From NCBI GenBank assembly GCA_037102815.1, contig BTPP01000001.1, positions 2,009,001 through 2,073,000 of the forward strand: a DNA stretch of 64,000 nt. Direction: 5' to 3'. This stretch comes from Neurospora intermedia (lineage: Eukaryota; Ascomycota; Sordariomycetes; Sordariales; Sordariaceae). Within the stretch, counting starts at the first letter, position 1. Each line of letters starts with the position of its first letter. Under the pieces are notes generated by a model. The model saw only the letters and a list, made by a program, of their open reading frames with translations. It searched no databases and had not been told where the DNA came from. A program made the position numbers and the translations under genes. Positions 24,581 to 36,477 of this stretch are shown one piece after another.

Positions 24581-25110
24581 ATTATAAATACTAAGTATTT
24601 TGGAATCCCAACGAGCGTTTGAACGAAGTCTATTATACCTTCGTCTAAATCCTATAGGGGTAAATAAAGGATAATATAATTAAATAAGAATTTTAAAATC
24701 TATTCTAAATTTAAATAAGAATTTTAAGACCTACCCTAAATTTAAAAGTATATACTCTTAGAATATAAGAACCCTTATTTTTCTAAAACGAATTTATCCT
24801 TCCTTCCTTTTATAAATTAATTATACCTTTTTTACCCTTATTAGATTTAGATTCAATTTTATAAATCGTTCTTATACCCCTATAGGATTTATATCCAATT
24901 TTATAATTTATTATAATTCCCCCCTATTAAATTTAAATCTAGTTTGTTAGGTTATCCTTACTAAAATCGGGTCCAATTTCGATTGAAAGTAATTTATTAT
25001 CCCCCTATCGAATTTAAATCTAGTTATAGTTAAAGTAAAATATATCTCCCGCCCCCTTATTAATTAGTAAAAAATATTCTTCTAACTTATTTAAATAGTA
25101 TTGGAAAAGA
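24581..25110. other. Spacer with several half-palindromes
   Basis: AT-rich DNA between two fossil genes. It holds at least four copies or half-copies of the AAATCCTATAGGGG family (about 24645, 24877, 24919 and 25001). No coding signal is recognised. Part of it may be one or more introns. Confidence 0.4.
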
Positions 25111-27060
25111 TTAGTACTATAAAGCCGGTACGTAATTCGAATCCCGAAGTAAATAATATTTATTTTAACGGACGTAACGTAAGTACCCTACAATGATTAT
25201 ACTATCTACTATTAGAGTAGTATAAAATTGCAAATAACGAAAAAGGCAACTTAAAATTGAAAACCTTTATAGAGGAATAGGCTAGTAATATTTTATTCAA
25301 ATATTATTATCCCCCCTACGTAAGGGTACGTAATATCCGAGAGGTATAGGAGGTAATAGAAGGGCTTAATATAATATAGTAAATTAAAGGTAATAATATT
25401 TTTAAACGAATTAAAATCGAGACGCTACTTATAAATAATATATATTAAAAAAAGTAGGTAGAAAAAAAAGGTAAAAGTATAATATTACTAGAATAGATAA
25501 TTATTTAGTAGATTAACTATAATACTCTTCCTCCGGGAAACTATATAGCCGGTATCCTAGGGTACGTAAATATTAAGGCTCTAATTCAATATTTAGATTG
25601 TAATTGTAAGTATAACCCTTATTTAAATCTTATAGGAAGATTCGAATAAAAATATATTGCCCCTTATAAAATTTAAATTCGTTTTAAATATTTATTCGCC
25701 CCCTATATAATTTAAACCCGCCTTGAACAATCGCTAACCGTATTATAGTCTTTTTAATTTTCAGCCCGTTAAAATATTTAAAAACGTTTTAGGAATTTAG
25801 AAAGGAATTGTAGGGTAGTTTTACGGTTAGCCTATAGAGAATATAGAGAAATATTATTCCCTACGTAGCGGATAATAAAATATACGGATATATCCTCCGA
25901 ACCCTCGCGGAAGCGAAGAATATTCTTTCTTACACTATAGCTATTCACTATAATAATTTCGCCGGGAAAGCGGACAAATCGGTATAGAAGCGTAATATAA
26001 TATACTTTAAAGTAACTACCCTCGTTATTTAATTTATATACCTTCGTATATTTTAATTGAATATTAAAAGTAGTAGTATACTACGATTTACGAAGGCTAC
26101 GGACCTGTTAGTTAAGAATATTTAGCTAAGGTATTCGGCCGACGATTAGTTTAGGGCTATAATATACTTCGTTTAATTTTTCGAGTAGCGTAGATAGAAT
26201 TATAAATTTACTATTAGTAGTACTAATAGTCCTAACAATACTAAACCGGCCCTGCTTTTTATATTTAGCGTATAAGATATAGCGGGCTTAGCGAAAAATA
26301 ACGCCGAAATTAATAGTAATAAAGCGTAAAACGTAGTAAAGGAGATTTACTAAATTATAAAGGAGATCCTATATAACGTTAATAATACTTTTATTATTAA
26401 TAGCAATAGCTCTAGTAAATAGTTAGAAACTACTATTACTAAATTCCTACAATTTACCCCTACTTTAGAATAGCGTATAATTAATTTAACCTACTTTCAA
26501 CTTTATTTATTTACCTACTAGTAGTTATATAAGAAGAAAAATATTATTAAGAACTTTAATTCTAAAATTATTAAGCTCGGTAAAAGCTTTAAAGGGTAGG
26601 ATATCCTTAAGATAGACGGCAGTTCGCTAGCGGCTACTATTACCCTCTTCTACGATATTAAAATCGGACGGTTCAAAATTCCGAAAATTCTAGCGCCTCT
26701 TAAGAATGTATTTATATAAAGTAAGATTTTCGGGACTAGTTAGTACATTGAAAATTTCGTTATACGCGAATAGTTTAATATAGAGTTTATTAAAATAATA
26801 ATAGATAAATATATATAGGCCTAGGAGCGTACCGAGACGGTTCTGTTAGATAATCCTCTAATAAGCTCCTAGGAGGGCGAAGCCGAAAGGTTGGCCGAAA
26901 AGAGTCTCCGGGCTCGCTATAATATAGCGAATATTATTTAAAGGAAGTATCCTCTTAAGGAGGTACTTCTAAACTATATAGTTCTCTATTATACTATAGA
27001 ATTATAGGGCAGGATTGGACTTATTGATATAGAGACTATTACTACCCCTCCTTAAAATTA
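25110..27060 (+). pseudogene. Unidentified decayed coding region upstream of the SNF2-like fossil
   Basis: Long plus-strand stretches retain codon-like structure between RIP-made stops, but I recognise no domain. An intron-like segment at 25606-25764 has a GTAAGT donor, a GCTAAC branch site at 25733-25738 and a TTTTCAG acceptor, and holds several copies of the short palindrome. It could be the N-terminal half of the helicase gene that follows on the same strand, or a separate gene. Confidence 0.4.
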
Positions 27061-27339
27061 TAAAGATATTAAATATTACAAATTTAGTATTTTATATTAG
27101 TATTTTAAAAAGGAGGGATAGATAAATTAGATTTTAACCAACAATATAGATAACCCTTCTAAAACCTAAGGGAGGAGATCCCTTCTACCCTACTAATTAA
27201 TTGGTAAATTGCAAGTTCCTTCTCCAAATCCTATAGGGGGGGCTAGCTTATTCTATTTCTTCCCCTATAGGATTTAGATCGTTCCTTACTAATCTATCTC
27301 TTTAAATATATATATAATTCGGCGCTTAGAAAAAAGCCT

Positions 27340-29740
27340 ACTCAAATATACGATATTAGCCAACGAGGTTGGAACCGGCAAGACTATAACCTACTTAAAC
27401 GTAGTAATATTGTATATTATAGAATTTTAACGTATAGAGGCTAAGGGTAAAGTTATAAAGGTATATTTAATCCTAATTTTTATACTAGCTATACTAATTT
27501 CTTAAACGTTTATTAAAGCAACCGAAATATTTAATAATATTTTAAATATCTATATATAGTTTAGTACCTATAATTAAATACCTATAGTAAATCCGAAGCG
27601 TAAGCGGACATTAAATTAAAAGCGTTTCGATAAATTAATAAACGAATATATCCGGTACTATACTGTATCCGATACCGCTAGAGTAGTAATCCTAGTTATA
27701 ATATCTATTTATTTCCGCCGTTAGGTTACTACTTATAAAGAATAATATAATATTAGCGACTTCCCGAATAGGTTGAAGGTTAAAGATTATATTTCTTAGA
27801 GACTAAATATTAAGGGTAAGAGTAAGGCTAAGGCTAAGCCTAAAAGTAAGGGTAAGGTTGCGGCTACGGGTAATAACGATAAATATAATTCTAACAATAA
27901 TAAGACGGATAATAAGGGTTTATATAAATTGGATAGTAGCGAAGTAGATAATTTAAATAAATATAAAGAATAAGTTCAAAATCTATTCTAAATCCTATAA
28001 GGATAGCTATCCCCCTATAGGATTTAAATAAGCGCTATTTTATTTTTCTATACTAATTTACAATAGTAATTTAGGGTCGATTCGGAAGAGTTCTAAATTT
28101 ACTTCCTATATTAGTAAATAGTACGAAGTATATATGTCCGTATATAAAGACGTCCGCTTCGAACGTATTATCGTCGACGAAGTGTAATTTCTAAGAAATA
28201 TAAATACTACTATATAGCGGTAGATTAAGAAAGTCCCCCGCCGGTTAATAATATTCTATTCTATAATACTATTACTAAATAGTATTATTAATATAAAGGC
28301 TTTTACTATAATACTTTGGGACAACGCGCAGCTACCGGTTACTATTAATAAACCTTTCAACTTTGAGAGGTTTAAGACTATTAATATTTATAAGGCGGCC
28401 AAACCCGAATCTTATATTTTCAATGCCGATATTTCTAAGCGGGTTATAAATAATTTCTATACTATTTAGTTCGAATGGGGCTATAAATAGTAGGTACTCT
28501 ACCCTAGGTTTTAGTAGTTTATTTCCGATAAAGGTACTATTACTACCGGTATTACGAATATTATTATAAGAGAATTATAGGTCTTCTTTTTATTAAGAAG
28601 TATAGATACTCCTCTCTAATTGCCTAATAGGTAGGTAGTCTTCCTATTTTTAAGAATTTTACTTATAGAGGTATATTGAATATACCTAGTATATAGTAAG
28701 CGGTTCGCCGGCTAAATTTAAGCGCTAACTAATAAGTATTTAATATTAGTTATAGAATAACCGGAAGAAGCGACTATTATAACCTTTAGCGCGGAGGACC
28801 GGCTAAAAGGCCTTGGCCCCGTTTTAGTACGAGGCCTACAATTCTTCGCCTAAAATATATATATTTAAGACCTACTTTAATTTAATATTATAATCGGTCG
28901 TAAGGAGGTTAAGGTAGCGTTTAATAGAGAATCGGTATTTGTATAAAACTTTAATGCTGCGTTATAGGGCAAAAAGCCGGCTAAGACCGCTATAAATCTC
29001 AGTGTTAATAAGGTCGATATCCTAGTGAAATTAAACTTCGATAGCGGGTTGGCGTATATATATAGCTCCCTCAACCGCGATCCCAATATCCTCCCGCCCG
29101 TCGACCGTATATAAATGCTCGTTTAGGCATACGGAAAATTACTACTCTAAATATAGATTCTTAAAAAGTATTTCGATTCGTACTATTAGAACGAACGCGT
29201 CCTTATCGTTATTAACTAACCTTGGATGTAAATATAAGTATCTATTTCGTTTATTTTATATCTAATTCCTATAAGGGTAAATTCTATTACCCCTATCGGA
29301 TTTAATCTCGAATTCGTCGGCTAACTTCATTAGGATACTTTTTTCAATCCTCTATAAGGTAAGCTTTATAATAAAAGTAATTATATCGAACTAGAGTACT
29401 TAAGAGTAGGCAAATATTATTAGGGAATAGAATAATTAGTATACTACTATTAATATTCTTATTCTAAACTCCAACGTTAATACAGTGGGTCTTAACACTT
29501 ACGTATAATATTATATTAGGATTGGCTTAAGATTTATATAGAACGTCGCTATAATCTTATAATTTATAGGTTGCTTATATTGTATTGGATAGATTAAGAT
29601 AGTTAAATAGTACCTCTTACAAATTAATAGGACTATTTCTAATTAGTAAGAGGAAAGAATTATTCGAAAGGTTAGTAATTAATTATCCCCCCTATAGGAT
29701 TTAGATTCGCTATACTAACTTTTAATTTAGTAGGTTTATA
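27340..29740 (+). pseudogene. Decayed SNF2-family helicase/ATPase gene
   Basis: The P-loop motif LANEVGTGKT is at 27355-27387, and an IIVDE motif II is at about 28167-28182, followed by an FLRN-like segment as in RAD5/ULS1-type SNF2 proteins. The C-terminal helicase lobe ends with a recognisable GR-IGQ-like box near 29584-29600. SNF2 proteins are DNA translocases that remodel chromatin or protein-DNA complexes. Intron-like segments occur at 29228-29333 (GTAAAT, CTAAC, TAG) and 29671-29730 (GTTAGT, CTAAC, TAG), each carrying a copy of the short palindrome; another palindrome is at 27990-28027. Stops are dense, and the composition is that of the surrounding eroded DNA. It lies on the same strand as the RecQ-like fossil. 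Confidence 0.66.
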
Positions 29741-30880
29741 TATTACAACCTTCCCTTACTTTTTAAAAAGATATTAGATCGATAATACTCAAATTAATTA
29801 TAACCTACAAATTTGTAAAAGTCCTCCTTAATTATAATTTTAATCGGTTTATTTAGGTTATAGAACCCCCCTAAGCAATTGTAAGATTTATATTAGTTTG
29901 TACTTACTAAATCGGTATAGTATATTTTCGTATTATTACTTACTACGCGGAGAATTAAAATAGGTTTAAGAATAATTTTAAATATAAAAATTTAATATAC
30001 TTTCTTCCTATTATTAAGCCTATAGTTATAGACCTCGGTAATATTATAAATAGGAAGGTAATGGCTGCTAAAGTCCTTCGTATTACTAATATAGGACTAT
30101 CCCTATCGGAGTTTTAAATTACCTACTATTTAAAGAATTTAACCTAAGCGCCGATTGGATCGTTATAATTGGAATTAATAATTCGAATTAATTAATAGAA
30201 GATATTTATAAAGGAGATAGGTTAGGAGGAGTATAAGGTCGGTAAATTGGAAATTATTGCTTATATTAATATTTAGAGGTAAATAATTATAATGGAAGTA
30301 AATGTTTTATTTACGCCCTTTAAGAAGCGGTATAGGTCGTTGATTAATAATATTTCTTCGCTATCCAAACGGCCCCGGACCGATAGCGGATAACTATAAT
30401 TAAACAGTTAAATTAAGGATATTAGAATTTATTTTAATAGTAAATAACTTAAATTATTACCCCCTAGTAATAATTTTAACAAAGATATAATAGTAGATAA
30501 TATTGAGAATATAGAAGCTCTATTTAACGGCGAACTAATTCTATTTAATTATTTTAAAAATAATAATAATACTGAGATAGGTAGTTCGGAGGAATACGGC
30601 CCCGTTCTAATTATTCTTAATACTATCGTCGCAATTAGTATTACTAATAATTTATTGAGCCCTCCTCCCGAGTAGTAAAGTTTATATTATATTGTTTAAA
30701 TTTAATAGGGGGGCGCCCCTTATTGGATTTAGTAGTAAGAAATATACTCGGTTAATCGCGAACTTAGGGAATATAAGGGTTATATAATAAATAAAGTTCT
30801 TCGCCTATAGTTTAACCCCTTATTAAATTTAATTAGAATTACTATTGGTTTAGAACCTAATATTACTATAAAAGTACGGT
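29741..30880 (+). other. AT-rich tail of the SNF2-like fossil and spacer
   Basis: The plus frame stays partly coding-like to about 30680 and may be the C-terminal tail of the preceding gene. A palindrome of the AAATCC family is at 30698-30730. Nothing else is recognised. Confidence 0.35.
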
Positions 30881-33800
30881 CGAAATAAATATTGAATATT
30901 AAAAGTTATAGAGGGAATTAATATTAAGGAAGTTTATAGTACTATTTTAGGGAAAGGATTTAAAAGTATTTATATTAGATATTTTCCGGCCCGGGATTAA
31001 CTTTCCTTTTAATATTATTAATTTTATATAAATTTATAATATAAAAAGGGTATTAAGTTTGTTTATTCCTTAGTAGTACCTACATTTATATATATAATAT
31101 TAATTTTGTCCTTAAATTGAAACCCGAATTGCCTTTACTTTTTCGCTTTAGTATTCTCTAATTTATATTTTTGAATATTAAATTTGAATACGCGAGGTAG
31201 CGATAGTTAGGCTTTAAATATATTTATAGACCTACTACGGTAATTGTACTATTAGCTCGTTTAATTATATAAGGCTACCCGGCGGTAAATCGATTCCTAT
31301 TGTATTTCGCCCGGTATAATTGAATTATAATAGTAGCTAATAGTTATATAATAGCAACGGACGAACGGATGTAGAATTATAATATTAGGGTTAATAATAT
31401 TTCGGTTAATAAAGATTTATACTAATAGCCTATATTCTATTACTCTAATTCTTAAAGATTATCGTTCTTTTTTATTCAGCGAACTAGTAGCGTATAAAGT
31501 AAATAGACCTAACTTATAATTTATATTTATATACTAATTTTATATCCTGCTCCCTCCTAGTTAATAAATTGAAAGGGCTTTATATATATATAATATTAAA
31601 TTGTAATATTAGTATATAAGGATAGTAATTAATATTATATATTAGAATATATAGCCTAATATCCGTATTACCTACTACGGCTACTTTAACAATTATCTTT
31701 AATTATAAGATAAATTAAATCCCTTCCAATTAAATCCCTTCTAATTAAATATTAATTATATCAACCGTCCCTAATTTCGACCGACTTTACGAGGAATTTC
31801 CGGAAATAAGGTTAGTCCCGTCCGTTTATACTACACTTAATATTAATCTAATATTGCCTTTTCTATTTATAATTTATTTAATTTATAATATTGTATTACT
31901 AAAGAGTCGTATATCCGACCGGAATTATAGGAAAGTTTTTTATTATTCTATTCCCGATTCTTCTAGGGATTATAAATAGGTACATTAAATATTAAATTTA
32001 ATTTTCCCTATATATCCTTTCGGTTCGGTCTTCTCTACGATAGTAGTAGTAAGTTTATTATAAATAAATTAGGGTTCGATAAATAGGGATTTGAATTAAG
32101 ACCGATAAGATTACCCTAGAGGCTTACTTTTAGTATTATTATTATAAGCTCCTATAAATATTACAATTCTTCTAAGGATTATAAATAAGTATATTAGGTA
32201 TTAAGCCTAACTCTCCTTATATATTCTTTCGGCTCAGTCCTTCCTATAATAGTAGTAGGTAGGCTCGTTATAGATAAATCGGACTTAATAGAGTAGCTAT
32301 ATATTAATTGAATATTACAAGTAGGTCGAATTATAAAAGAGGTTACTCCGAATACGCTAATACGACTAATATTAATAAAGATACGGACCGTTATATAGTA
32401 AAATTAACCTAAATTAATATATTTATATAATTAAATTCAATTAACTTCTATTTAACCCCCGGCTAATTCTATTATATAACCGGTAAACGCCCTAACTACT
32501 TTAGACTAAGCGCTACGGGCCTTATTTATTTAAGGCGAGCAACCGATATCCGTATATAATTTGTTTAATTATATTAATATTAATTGCAATATTAATTCTA
32601 ATAATAATAATAGCAAGGGTAGTAATTATATATTAGGGTTAATGCGGAAGAAGCCCCGTTTAGAGGAAGGGTATAATAGTATTTTAAAGAGGAGGAAGTT
32701 TAGGAAGAAGGTTTAAAAAGAATGGAAGGAGGTTTAAAAGGCTCTATAAATAAAATTATAATAAAGTGGAAGCCGGTAATTCGATCCGGCATGTATTGGT
32801 TTATAGGGGGGCTAAATAAGAAGATCTCCTTATTATATTCTTTTGAGACTATTATATACTAATACGGGCATTTATAGGAGAAATTATATATTCCGAATAT
32901 CGATCCCAACGACCTCCCCTTTATAATTATAATAATTAACAATATTACCCCGTCCTTTTATAGTATCCAATTCCGCTTTAAATGTATTTAGTTAATATAT
33001 AAGGACTATATTTCTTAATCCTATTAATTAAACTATTAGGAATCTATTAACGGTCCGTTTATATTTATTATTTTAGAATATTATTAACCCTCGGTCTGGG
33101 TAGCTATTTTTACTATTCCGCCTAAATATAATACTAAGAGTACTAAGTGTAGTATATTATAACTATACTTCCAATCGAATATCTTTAATCTACTTATAGC
33201 GAATTATATATACTATACCGAGCCGGCATTGGTACTATACCTTCTAATAAAATTTTAGGAGTATCGGACTAATTATATTATTAAATATATTCCTTAATAC
33301 TTTACTAATTAATTAATAGCGTTTCGTACGCTATATTTAAATTTAAAGTAGCCTTATTATATTAGTATATTCGAAATTAATAATAGTAATCTCTCTTAGG
33401 ATTATAAGCGGGGGATCCTCGACGATATACTAGGATAGAAAAAATTATATATAACCCTAACCTACGATTTATATTACTATACGTATAGTTTTTTCCTATC
33501 GTATAATAATTTAATTAGTATAAAGGCTCTACTTCGTATTAACCTCGTCGGGAGTTAATTACAGTAATTAGAATTACAGTATAGAATAAATAAAAAGACT
33601 AGTAATAAAATTAAGTATTGCTTTATATTAACGCCCCCCCTAATTCTATTGAAATTAGTACGATCGCAAGTAATACTATTACCCTCCGGTATATATTACC
33701 CTTAATATATATCTTTTAAACGCTTTTAGAAGATATTACTAATTTAAAGAAACTTTAGTATAATAATTAAAGTATAGCGATATTATTAACTATAATTTCT

Positions 33801-34240
33801 ATAATATATACGTCCGGCTTTCGATATAAGTAACTATTAATTTTACTAATATATTAAATCGAATTAATTTATTCGAATAGAATTGTTAAGAAATTGTTCA
33901 AAGTATAGAGGCTAGGGTAGAGAAGGCAATTTAGAGCAAAATAGTAAGTATAGAATAAAATACTAAAAAGGCTATTGGGACCCTTTAAAAATCGATAAAA
34001 GAGGTTTATATTAATTTCCGAAATAGATATAATAAAATAGTAAGCGCTCTATAGTAAATATAAGACAAAATAAAGAAGAATTAAGAAAATATCGCTAAAT
34101 TAGTATTTATTTTATAAATTATATATACGGGGATAAGGGAGATACTAGTAGATATGAAAAAAATAAAGAGGTAGTATAAAGAAATTAATAATAAAAGTGA
34201 TACTTCTAATGAGGAAAGGAGTGCCTCTTAATACTAAAGA
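30880..34240 (+). pseudogene. Unidentified decayed coding region or regions
   Basis: Plus-strand frames look coding-like with RIP-made interruptions, and end with a Lys/Glu/Gln-rich, probably coiled-coil segment (about 33900-34230). No family is recognised. Two neighbouring segments (about 31940-32075 and 32150-32285, 209 bp apart) are diverged copies of each other, so the ancestral protein had an internal duplication. It may be one gene or two. Confidence 0.35.
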
Positions 34241-34376
34241 TTAGTATAAATTATATTACTACTTTATTGATTATTTATTTAATTCTAATAGAGGGAAAAT
34301 TAATTCCCTTATTACTAGAAAATACCGTAAAATGCGGCGTTATATAATACCCCTAGAAAAAAGGTCGTCTTCCTAC

Positions 34377-34634
34377 GATAGGTTCTTAAGACTATCGGTT
34401 CTTAATACTAGGGATAATATGGATGCCTTAAAGAATTATTCTAGAAATGCTTTTTAGGACCGCGGTCCGGTTGAGACGATAGTATTAGCTATATAATTAT
34501 TCTACTCCGGTCGATATATATTAATATTTATACTAGCGATAGGCTCTTGAAGCTATCGGCTCTTAGTATTAGGGATAATAGGGATACCTTGAAGAATTAT
34601 TCTAGAAATACTTTTTAGGACCGTAGTCCGGTTG
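34377..34634. repeat. Diverged tandem pair, about 97-bp units
   Basis: 34377-34472 and 34537-34634 match in order: CGATAGG-TCTT, then TAGGGATAATA, then GAATTATTCTAGAAAT, then TTTTTAGGACCG, then TCCGGTTG. The copies are 160 bp apart. They border the satellite array that follows. Confidence 0.75.
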
Positions 34635-34639
34635 ATAAA

Positions 34640-36440
34640 TTAATATAATAATAAGTTTAATATAACCGGTATTAGGGCTATATACTTAGTACTACCCTCT
34701 TATTATATTTGTAACAATAGGTTTCAATAGTTAGATAGTAAGGTTTAATATAACCGGTATTAGTATTGGGCGAAGGACGCTGTAATAGTAGGCTTAATAC
34801 AACTGGTATTAGGGCTGTATATTTAGTACTACCCTCTTATTATATCCTATACAAATAAAAGTTTTAATAATTGAAAAGGATGTGCGAGGAGAAGTAGGAT
34901 CCTTAGCGGGAATTATCGTAGTATTAGGAGCAAGGGCGACTTCTAATAGTTCTATATTACCCTCGCTAAAGGTAGGTTCGTTATTTGGGTTGTTATGATG
35001 GTCTAAGAACGTTTAAATCCTATAGAGGGGGTAAGGTTCAATATAACCGGTATTAGTATTGGGCGAAGGACGCCGTAATAATAAGTTTAATATAATCGGT
35101 ATTAGGGCTATATACTTAGTATTACCCTCTTATTATATCCGCGATAGTAGATTTCAATAGCCGGATAGTAAGGTTTAATATAATTAATATTAGTATTAGG
35201 CGAAGGACGCCGCAATAGTAGGTTTAATATAACTAGTATTAGGGCTATATACTTAGTATTGCCTTCTTATTATATCCGTAATAGTAGGTTTTAATAGCCG
35301 GATAGTAGGGTAGAAGTCTCGGTAGTTAAAGAGGATGCGTAAGGAGAAGTAGGATCCTTAGCGGGAATTATTGTAGTATTAGGAGTAAGGGCGATTTCTA
35401 ATAATTCTATATTACCCTCGCTAAGGGTAGGTTCGTTATTTGGGCTATTACAACCGGTATTGGTATAATTTGCTAATAGGCGTGGTCTATAAACGTTTAA
35501 ATTCTATAGGGGGGGTAAGGCTTAATATAACCGGTGTTAGTATTAGGCGAAGAACGCTACAATAGTACTTAAGCTTAATATAATTAGTATTAGGGCTGTA
35601 TATCTAGTATTACCCTCTTATTATATCCGCAATAGTAGGTTTTAATAGCCGGATAGTAGGGCTTAATACAACCGGTGTTAGTATTGGGCGAAGGACGCTA
35701 CAATAGTACTTAAGCTTAATATAACTAGTATTAGGGCTGTATGTTTAGTACTACCCTTTTATTATATTTGTAATAGCGGGTTTCAATAGCCGGATAGTAG
35801 GGTTCAATACAACCGGTATTAATATTAGGCGAAGGACGCTGCAATAGTACCTAAACTTAATACAACTAGTATTAGGGCTATATACTTAGTACTACCCTCT
35901 TATTATATCTATAATAGCGGGTTTTAGTAGCCGGATAGTAGGGCTTAATATAATCGGTATTAATATTGGACGAAGGACGCTGTAATAGTAAGTTTAATAT
36001 AACTAGTATTAGGGCTATATACCTAATATTACCCTCTTATTATATCCGTAATAGTAGGTTTCAATAGCCGGATAATATTCTTCTAATTAATTTTCAAAAA
36101 TATTCTACCCCCTAAAGAGAAAAAGAGTAACCTATTAATAAGCGTAGTCTATAAATATTTAAATCCTATAGGGGGGTAAGGCTTAATATAACCGGTATTA
36201 ATATTAGGCGAAGGATGCTATAATAGTAGGCTTAATACAACCGGTATTAGGGCTACATACCTAGTACTACCCTCTTATTATATCCGCAATAGTAGGTTTT
36301 AATAACTAGATAGTAGGGCTTAATACAACCGGTATTAATATTAGACGAAGGACGCTACAATAGTAGGCTCAATACAACCGGTATTAATATTGGGCGAAGG
36401 ACGCCGCAATAGTAGGCTCAATACAACCGGTATTAATAAA
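34640..36440. repeat. Satellite-like tandem array, about 137-141-bp unit
   Basis: The landmark CGAAGGACGC recurs near 34771, 35064, 35201, 35548 (variant), 35689, 35830, 35971, 36209 (variant), 36346 and 36395. Spacing is mostly 137 or 141 bp, with interruptions. Each unit also has AACCGGTATTAG, TAGGGCTATATA, TACCCTCTTATTATATCC and AATAGCCGGATAGTA. The array is broken by a second repeated block of about 130 bp (34870-35000 and 35330-35450, holding GAGAAGTAGGATCCTTAGCG), which makes a higher-order pattern. Copies differ mainly by C/T and G/A, as RIP would leave. No coding role is seen. Confidence 0.85.
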
Positions 36441-36477
36441 TATATCGTTAGCCAACTAAACCTAGTTGTCGAGCCTA

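Noticed and set aside
32765-32790. Possible tRNA T-arm (GCCGGTAATTCGATCCGGC)
   Set aside because: No D-arm, anticodon arm or acceptor stem could be built around it. The loop length is wrong.
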